Program-made: the position numbers and the translations under genes
Assembly: GCA_910585405.1 (NCBI GenBank)
Contig: CAJUDO010000005.1
Location: 1-64,000 of the forward strand
Source of the DNA: an uncultured Peptococcaceae bacterium
GTDB taxonomy: Bacteria; Bacillota; Peptococcia; Peptococcales; Peptococcaceae
Length of the DNA stretch: 64,000 bases
Reading direction: 5' to 3'
The notes under the pieces: model-generated
Database searches by the model: none
What the model was told of the DNA's origin: nothing
Seen by the model: only the letters and a program-made list of their open reading frames with translations
Part shown: piece by piece, positions 60,066-64,000 of the stretch
Numbering within the stretch: position 1 is the first letter of the stretch
Layout: each line of letters begins with the position of its first letter

Positions 60066-61229
60066 TTAGCAATATGCGTTCTCAAAAATAGTCAGATAAT
60101 CTTCATCGGAGAGGGGCAGCGGATCCGCAGTAATATCGCCGCCAAGTACCTGATGCACTTTTGCGGGATACTTTTTCAATTCCTCTCTTGTAATGCCCTC
60201 TTCACTCATTTTAAGATCCCCGCAGCCGATTTCGGCAATCAGTTTATCCAATGCCATAATGAAATCCTTTCCGCTGGACGGATTTTCCACGCCCATTGCT
60301 TTCGCCATCTTTTTCATCGGCTCCTCCGCTGCCTTACGTTCCGCAAAGAAGTCGTAATAAGCATGCGCAATCTCAATCAGACCAGCGCCATGCACCAGAT
60401 CGTCATGGAAGCTGCCCATGACATGTTCCATCGTGCGGGCGGAAGTACACATCATATAATATCCTGCAAAGGTATTCGCATAAGCCATCATCTCACGGGC
60501 TTCCTGGTTCCTGCCATCCTTCACAGCAACCGGAAGATATTTGGCAACAAGCTCTATCGTTTTCAAGGCAAACATTTCCGCCATGGGATGTACATTTTTA
60601 TTCACAACCGTTTCCGATGCATGGAAGAAAGCGTCCATTCCCTGATATGCTGTAAATTTGGGCGGCACACTCATCATCAAATCACTGTCCACAACGGAAA
60701 GCGTCGGGAACATAGATGGGTAGAAAATTCCTGTCTTTTCCTGGGTTGCATCGTTGGTAATCACAGACGCAATATCCACCTCACTGGCCGTTCCCGCCGA
60801 CGTGGTAATGCAGACAATAGGAATCGCCGGATTTGCGGGCGTTTTCTTACCGCCCGCAGCGCTCAGAGAATAATCCCAGATATTTCCCTGATTTGCGGCC
60901 ATCAGCGCAATACATTTTGTGCAGTCCATCACAGAGCCGCCGCCCAGCGCGATGACAAAGTCGCAGCCATTCTCTCTGACGGCCTTGGCACCATCCATAA
61001 CGTTGATATCAGTGGGATTGGGACGAATCTGATCGAACAGCGCATAAGCCACGCCCGCCTCATCAAGTTCCTTCTCCAGACTTTCCAGATAACCGTATTT
61101 TTTCACGGATGTGCCGTTTGACGTAACGATCAGCGCTTTTTTGCCAGGGAGCATTTCGCTGTGCAGCTCCTTTAATTTCCCCGGTCCAAACAACACCTTT
61201 GTTGGCATAAAAAAGTTAAAATTGTACAT
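60066..61229 (-). CDS. Iron-containing alcohol dehydrogenase
   Basis: Protein of 387 residues in the group III (iron) alcohol dehydrogenase family, often butanol-type. Seen: KVLFGPGKLKEL, IALGGGSVMDCTKCIALMAAN (nucleotide binding), TTSAGTASEVDIASVITN, YQGMDAFFHASE and SFHDDLVHGAGLIEIAH with the metal-binding His residues. GGAGG lies seven bases before the ATG at 61229, so the upstream Met is part of the ribosome site. It probably reduces an aldehyde or ketone to alcohol with NAD(P)H. Confidence 0.92.
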   Translation of the reverse strand: MYNFNFFMPTKVLFGPGKLKELHSEMLPGKKALIVTSNGTSVKKYGYLESLEKELDEAGVAYALFDQIRPNPTDINVMDGAKAVRENGCDFVIALGGGSVMDCTKCIALMAANQGNIWDYSLSAAGGKKTPANPAIPIVCITTSAGTASEVDIASVITNDATQEKTGIFYPSMFPTLSVVDSDLMMSVPPKFTAYQGMDAFFHASETVVNKNVHPMAEMFALKTIELVAKYLPVAVKDGRNQEAREMMAYANTFAGYYMMCTSARTMEHVMGSFHDDLVHGAGLIEIAHAYYDFFAERKAAEEPMKKMAKAMGVENPSSGKDFIMALDKLIAEIGCGDLKMSEEGITREELKKYPAKVHQVLGGDITADPLPLSDEDYLTIFENAYC

Positions 61230-61443
61230 TTGTGTTACCTCCATTTTTTATTAATAATTTAATTTCTGCTCAAACATACAAATATCGCGTCAGACAATTC
61301 CTCTTGATAGAACGCTCTTCACTGTTTCATTCCTCAAACGGATTCCTATGTTGTCAGTCTGCCGCATAGACACAATCGCGAACCAGAACATGTCCTTCCT
61401 CCAATTTTTTACGTGGATTTCAAAATCAAGCCGTTCTATCGCC

Positions 61444-62292
61444 TTAAAAATCCACCTGATCCGGATGCAGACCGGAACCTCCGCAGTACTCCATCCCGTT
61501 TATGATTTCCATATCCTCTTGTGTAATCTCAAAATCAAACACATCGGCATTTTCAACGATTCGGGACGGTGTCACAGACTTGGGAAGGGGTAAAATATCG
61601 TTTTGCAGACACCAGCGAATACAAAGCTGTGCCGCCGATTTATGATACTTCGCGGCGATATGTTGCAACGTTTCATTGCTTGGCATCCGCCCTGTTCCAA
61701 GCGGGCTCCACGCTTCCACTACGATATTATGCGCTTTGCAGTAGGCAACCGCTTCTTCCTGCATCTGTCCCGGATGGAATTCAATCTGGTTTACCATCGG
61801 CTGTACTTCTGTTTCCATAAGCATCCTTAAATGATGCGGCAGGAAATTGGATACGCCGATTGCTTTGATCCGCCCTGCTTTGTAAAGTTCCGTCATGGCA
61901 CGCCATGTTTCCAGATTGATCTCTTCCCAATTCTCAAACTGCGAGGAAGAAGCGGGCCAGTGGATCAGGTACAGATCCAAATAATCAAGGTTCAGGTCAA
62001 TCATTGTTTTTTCAAAAGCGGCCATTGTGTTCTCGTAGCCTCTGTCGGGATTCCATACTTTGCTGGTAATAAAAAGACTGCTTCGTTCTGCTTGGGACGC
62101 CTTAATGCCTTTTCCAACGCCCACTTCATTTCCGTAACAGGCCGCCGTATCAATATGACGGTACCCTGCCCCGATTGCCTCGCTGACTGCTTTTACGGCA
62201 ATATCGCCGTCTGGTGTCTGCCATGTGCCAAAGCCAATGCACGGAATTTCATATCCGTTATTCAACCTGAAGGTATCTGTCATTTTTTTCAT
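61444..62292 (-). CDS. Aldo/keto reductase
   Basis: Protein of 282 residues, an NADPH-dependent barrel. Seen: GFGTWQTPDG, GYRHIDTAACYGNEVGVGKGI with Asp and Tyr of the catalytic tetrad, LFITSKVWNPDRG with Lys, LDLYLIHWPA with His, GVSNFLPHHL, NQIEFHPG and a C-terminal PLPKSVTPSRIVEN that contacts the 2'-phosphate of NADPH. All four catalytic residues are present. AGGAGG precedes the first ATG. It lies in a row with the alcohol dehydrogenase. Confidence 0.93.
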   Translation of the reverse strand: MKKMTDTFRLNNGYEIPCIGFGTWQTPDGDIAVKAVSEAIGAGYRHIDTAACYGNEVGVGKGIKASQAERSSLFITSKVWNPDRGYENTMAAFEKTMIDLNLDYLDLYLIHWPASSSQFENWEEINLETWRAMTELYKAGRIKAIGVSNFLPHHLRMLMETEVQPMVNQIEFHPGQMQEEAVAYCKAHNIVVEAWSPLGTGRMPSNETLQHIAAKYHKSAAQLCIRWCLQNDILPLPKSVTPSRIVENADVFDFEITQEDMEIINGMEYCGGSGLHPDQVDF

Positions 62293-62427
62293 TTTCGTGT
62301 TTCCTCCTGTCTGTTTTTCGTTTTCATTCCCTTTCTAATTTTCTCCTGTCAGCCATTCATGATAAGCATGAATCGGCAGCATCCTCCAAGTCCTTTTCTT
62401 AAATTTTTGTTTCCTGACAATTTCCCT

Positions 62428-62880
62428 TCAATAACACACCATTTTCCGCAAGAATTTTCTCCACAAGCAAGCCCCATCCTTAACCTTCATCCCGCACTGG
62501 AAGGCCTTAGGACTGTTCCCATGCAGGATTTCGCGGCAGATAATAGAGCCGTATTCCTGCTCAAAAACCTTCGAGGCATTGCAAATTATTTTGTAGGTGT
62601 TTTCCCTGCTTTTGCCGTCCAGGCTGCCGCTGCTGCAAAAACAACTGATCACAGCCACCGCCGCAGAAAACGCACCGCAGACCTCCTGCTTTCCGCCAAA
62701 CCCTCCGCCGAAACCTTCCATCAGGCGATATGCCGTTTCCTCGTCCAGTCCCAGTTCTTCTGCAAACGCTGCAAATACCGCCTGTGAACAGGTATATCCT
62801 TTTTTATATGTCCTGCTTGCGGTTTCCAATTTTATACACCGATTATCCACGCAGCCTAAAATATCGTTCCTTGTTTCCAT
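62428..62880 (-). CDS. C_GCAxxG_C_C family redox protein
   Basis: Protein of 150 residues matching the C_GCAxxG_C_C family (TIGR01909): KKGYTCSQAVFAAFAEELGLDEETAYRLMEGFGGGFGG, EVCGAFSAAVAVI, then further Cys residues in SCFCSS, IICNASK, IICREI and QCGMKV. The Cys pattern suggests a redox or metal site; function unknown, often beside oxidoreductases. GGGAGG precedes the ATG. First gene of the cassette, divergent from the AraC regulator. Confidence 0.88.
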   Translation of the reverse strand: METRNDILGCVDNRCIKLETASRTYKKGYTCSQAVFAAFAEELGLDEETAYRLMEGFGGGFGGKQEVCGAFSAAVAVISCFCSSGSLDGKSRENTYKIICNASKVFEQEYGSIICREILHGNSPKAFQCGMKVKDGACLWRKFLRKMVCY

Positions 62881-63047
62881 AATCGCACCTCCCTGCTTTC
62901 AACCTGTTACAAACAATATACTGCAATTTCTCAAAAAAGCCCACGCTAAATCTTAATGATTTATATGGCAAATTCTAATTTTCGTGATATACTGTTTATA
63001 TCGCAAGTCTCCAACCTAAAAATTTACTTGTAAGGAGCGTATTTGCT

Positions 63048-64000
63048 ATGGAATCCTCTTCACTTCCCACGGCAATGGAAAAACTGGCCAATGATTTTGC
63101 AAACAGAAATTGGGCATATCTTGATGTCGAACCCGGAAGCTGCCAGGAAAAAACCTTTCGCTGGCCTGGTCTGCCGGAAGAAGAAATCATGATATGCGTT
63201 CACAAGGGGAACCAGATTCACGAAATGTTCCACCGACAGGATTTTTTCTTTTTTAATTATGCCTACAAAGGAAGTTACGGCGCTTTCAGTTACCGATATG
63301 ACAATCACATCACGGTTCATGAGGGAGAATGTTATATCGGACAGCCTTATGCCGGATACGCTCTAAATAAACAGAGCGAAGAAGAATTCATCATCATCGG
63401 CATCCTTATGCAAAAGGAAACCTTTTACCGTTCCTTTCTGCCGCTCTTATCTTCCGATGAGAAAATGTTTCACTTTTTTCTGGATCCTCGGACAAACACT
63501 TTCTCAGATGAGTTTATCCATCTGAAATTCAACGAATGCGCGCCGGTACGTCCATTGCTTGAAATGATGGTACAGGAGTATGCTTTTCCCAAGGAAGACA
63601 CCCAGAAGATTTTGAAGCCGCTTGTACTGGCACTTTTGATGTACGTGGCAAGACAGTACCGCGCAGAGAAGCCGAGGGAACAGGACGGCACGCTTTCCGA
63701 TAAAATTGTCCGGTACATGAGCGAACACACCGATGCCGTCACCTTAAAAGACATTGCAGCCCGCTTTTCCTACCATCCTAATTATATTTCCGCTCTTCTC
63801 CATCGAGAATTGGGCAAAACCTTTTCGGAAATTTTACTGGAACTGCGCATGGAACGGGCGGATATCCTTCTGAAAGGAACCAATCTGTCTATTGAAGAAA
63901 TCGCCTTGATGCTCGGATACAGCAACAGCAGCAACTTCTATAAAGCATTTCGGGAATACTACCATACTTCTCCAAGGGAATATGAACGAAGTTTTTTGAG
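63048..64000 (+). CDS. AraC-family transcriptional regulator (cut by the window edge)
   Basis: An open frame from ATG 63048 runs past the right edge (317 codons seen). AAGGAGCG lies about ten bases before the ATG. The N-terminal ~210 residues are a cupin-like ligand-binding part (VHEGECYIGQPYAGYAL). The last ~95 residues hold two HTH motifs: LKDIAARFSYHPNYISALLHRELGKTFSEILLELRMERA and SIEEIALMLGYSNSSNFYKAFREYYHTSPREY. It is likely to control the divergent redox cassette, perhaps in answer to an aldehyde or sugar (inference). An extended -10 (TGATATACT, 62985-62993) lies upstream. Confidence 0.9.
   Translation, partial: MESSSLPTAMEKLANDFANRNWAYLDVEPGSCQEKTFRWPGLPEEEIMICVHKGNQIHEMFHRQDFFFFNYAYKGSYGAFSYRYDNHITVHEGECYIGQPYAGYALNKQSEEEFIIIGILMQKETFYRSFLPLLSSDEKMFHFFLDPRTNTFSDEFIHLKFNECAPVRPLLEMMVQEYAFPKEDTQKILKPLVLALLMYVARQYRAEKPREQDGTLSDKIVRYMSEHTDAVTLKDIAARFSYHPNYISALLHRELGKTFSEILLELRMERADILLKGTNLSIEEIALMLGYSNSSNFYKAFREYYHTSPREYERSFL

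Overview
The window looks like a Bacillota chromosome, most likely a Negativicute such as an Acidaminococcaceae relative. This is inferred from the csaB / DUF5693 / MraY-family cell-envelope cluster, the alaS-ireB-ruvX-DUF1292 block, the fba-transaldolase-glpX-rho block, split gcvPA/gcvPB genes, GerW/DUF2953, and strictly fermentative redox enzymes. No tRNA, rRNA, CRISPR array or insertion sequence was recognised. By eye the + strand is C-rich across most of the window, even inside + strand genes. The minus strand is therefore probably the leading strand throughout, and most genes lie on it.

Layout: 0-5 kb, cell-envelope genes (SH3 protein, MraY-family transferase, CsaB, DUF5693), preceded by two promoters firing off the left edge. 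5-10.5 kb, small housekeeping genes (YbaK-like deacylase, cyclase, hemolysin III, transglutaminase-like, flavodoxin-like, GNAT, YqeY). 10.5-19.2 kb, aromatic amino acid synthesis: operon aroA-aroE-aroC-aroK-aroB-aroH plus a separate aroF with a structured, terminator-bearing leader. Between aroA and aroF lies 1.7 kb of mostly non-coding DNA. It holds an origin-like array (AT-rich stretch, hexamer repeats, ten ~22-bp repeats, five DnaA boxes), palindromic repeats and a tiny membrane-protein gene.

19.5-23.5 kb: a DASS-family anion symporter, an AprA/fumarate-reductase-like flavoprotein and a 2x[4Fe-4S] protein form an operon opposite an XRE regulator, suggesting import and reduction of an unknown anion. 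23.6-28.6 kb: GerW, DUF2953, DUF1292, RuvX, IreB and AlaS. 28.8-37.5 kb is accessory: a solitary DpnI-type restriction enzyme, an Old Yellow Enzyme-like reductase, a GltS-type transporter, two LysR regulators (one broken by a nonsense codon) and a YtcJ-like amidohydrolase. 37.6-42.7 kb: AAA ATPase, rubrerythrin, ABC-F protein and CoA-disulfide-reductase/rhodanese fusion. 43-47.2 kb: lower gluconeogenesis/pentose genes and rho.

47.3-51.9 kb: DUF2461, an ECF-like sigma factor, a TPR-like protein and decayed genes, including a 236-codon frame interrupted by three TAG codons and no other defect. 52-59.3 kb: a complete glycine-cleavage operon (gcvT-gcvH-gcvPA-gcvPB-lplA-lpdA) under a tandem glycine riboswitch. 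59.4-64 kb: a redox cassette (frameshifted acetyltransferase, iron alcohol dehydrogenase, aldo/keto reductase, C_GCAxxG_C_C protein) divergent from an AraC regulator cut by the window edge.

The most unusual items are the origin-like array at 16.6-17.1 kb, the amber-riddled frame at 51.2-51.9 kb, the 49-bp palindrome at the hemolysin III promoter, and the transporter/AprAB-like operon.
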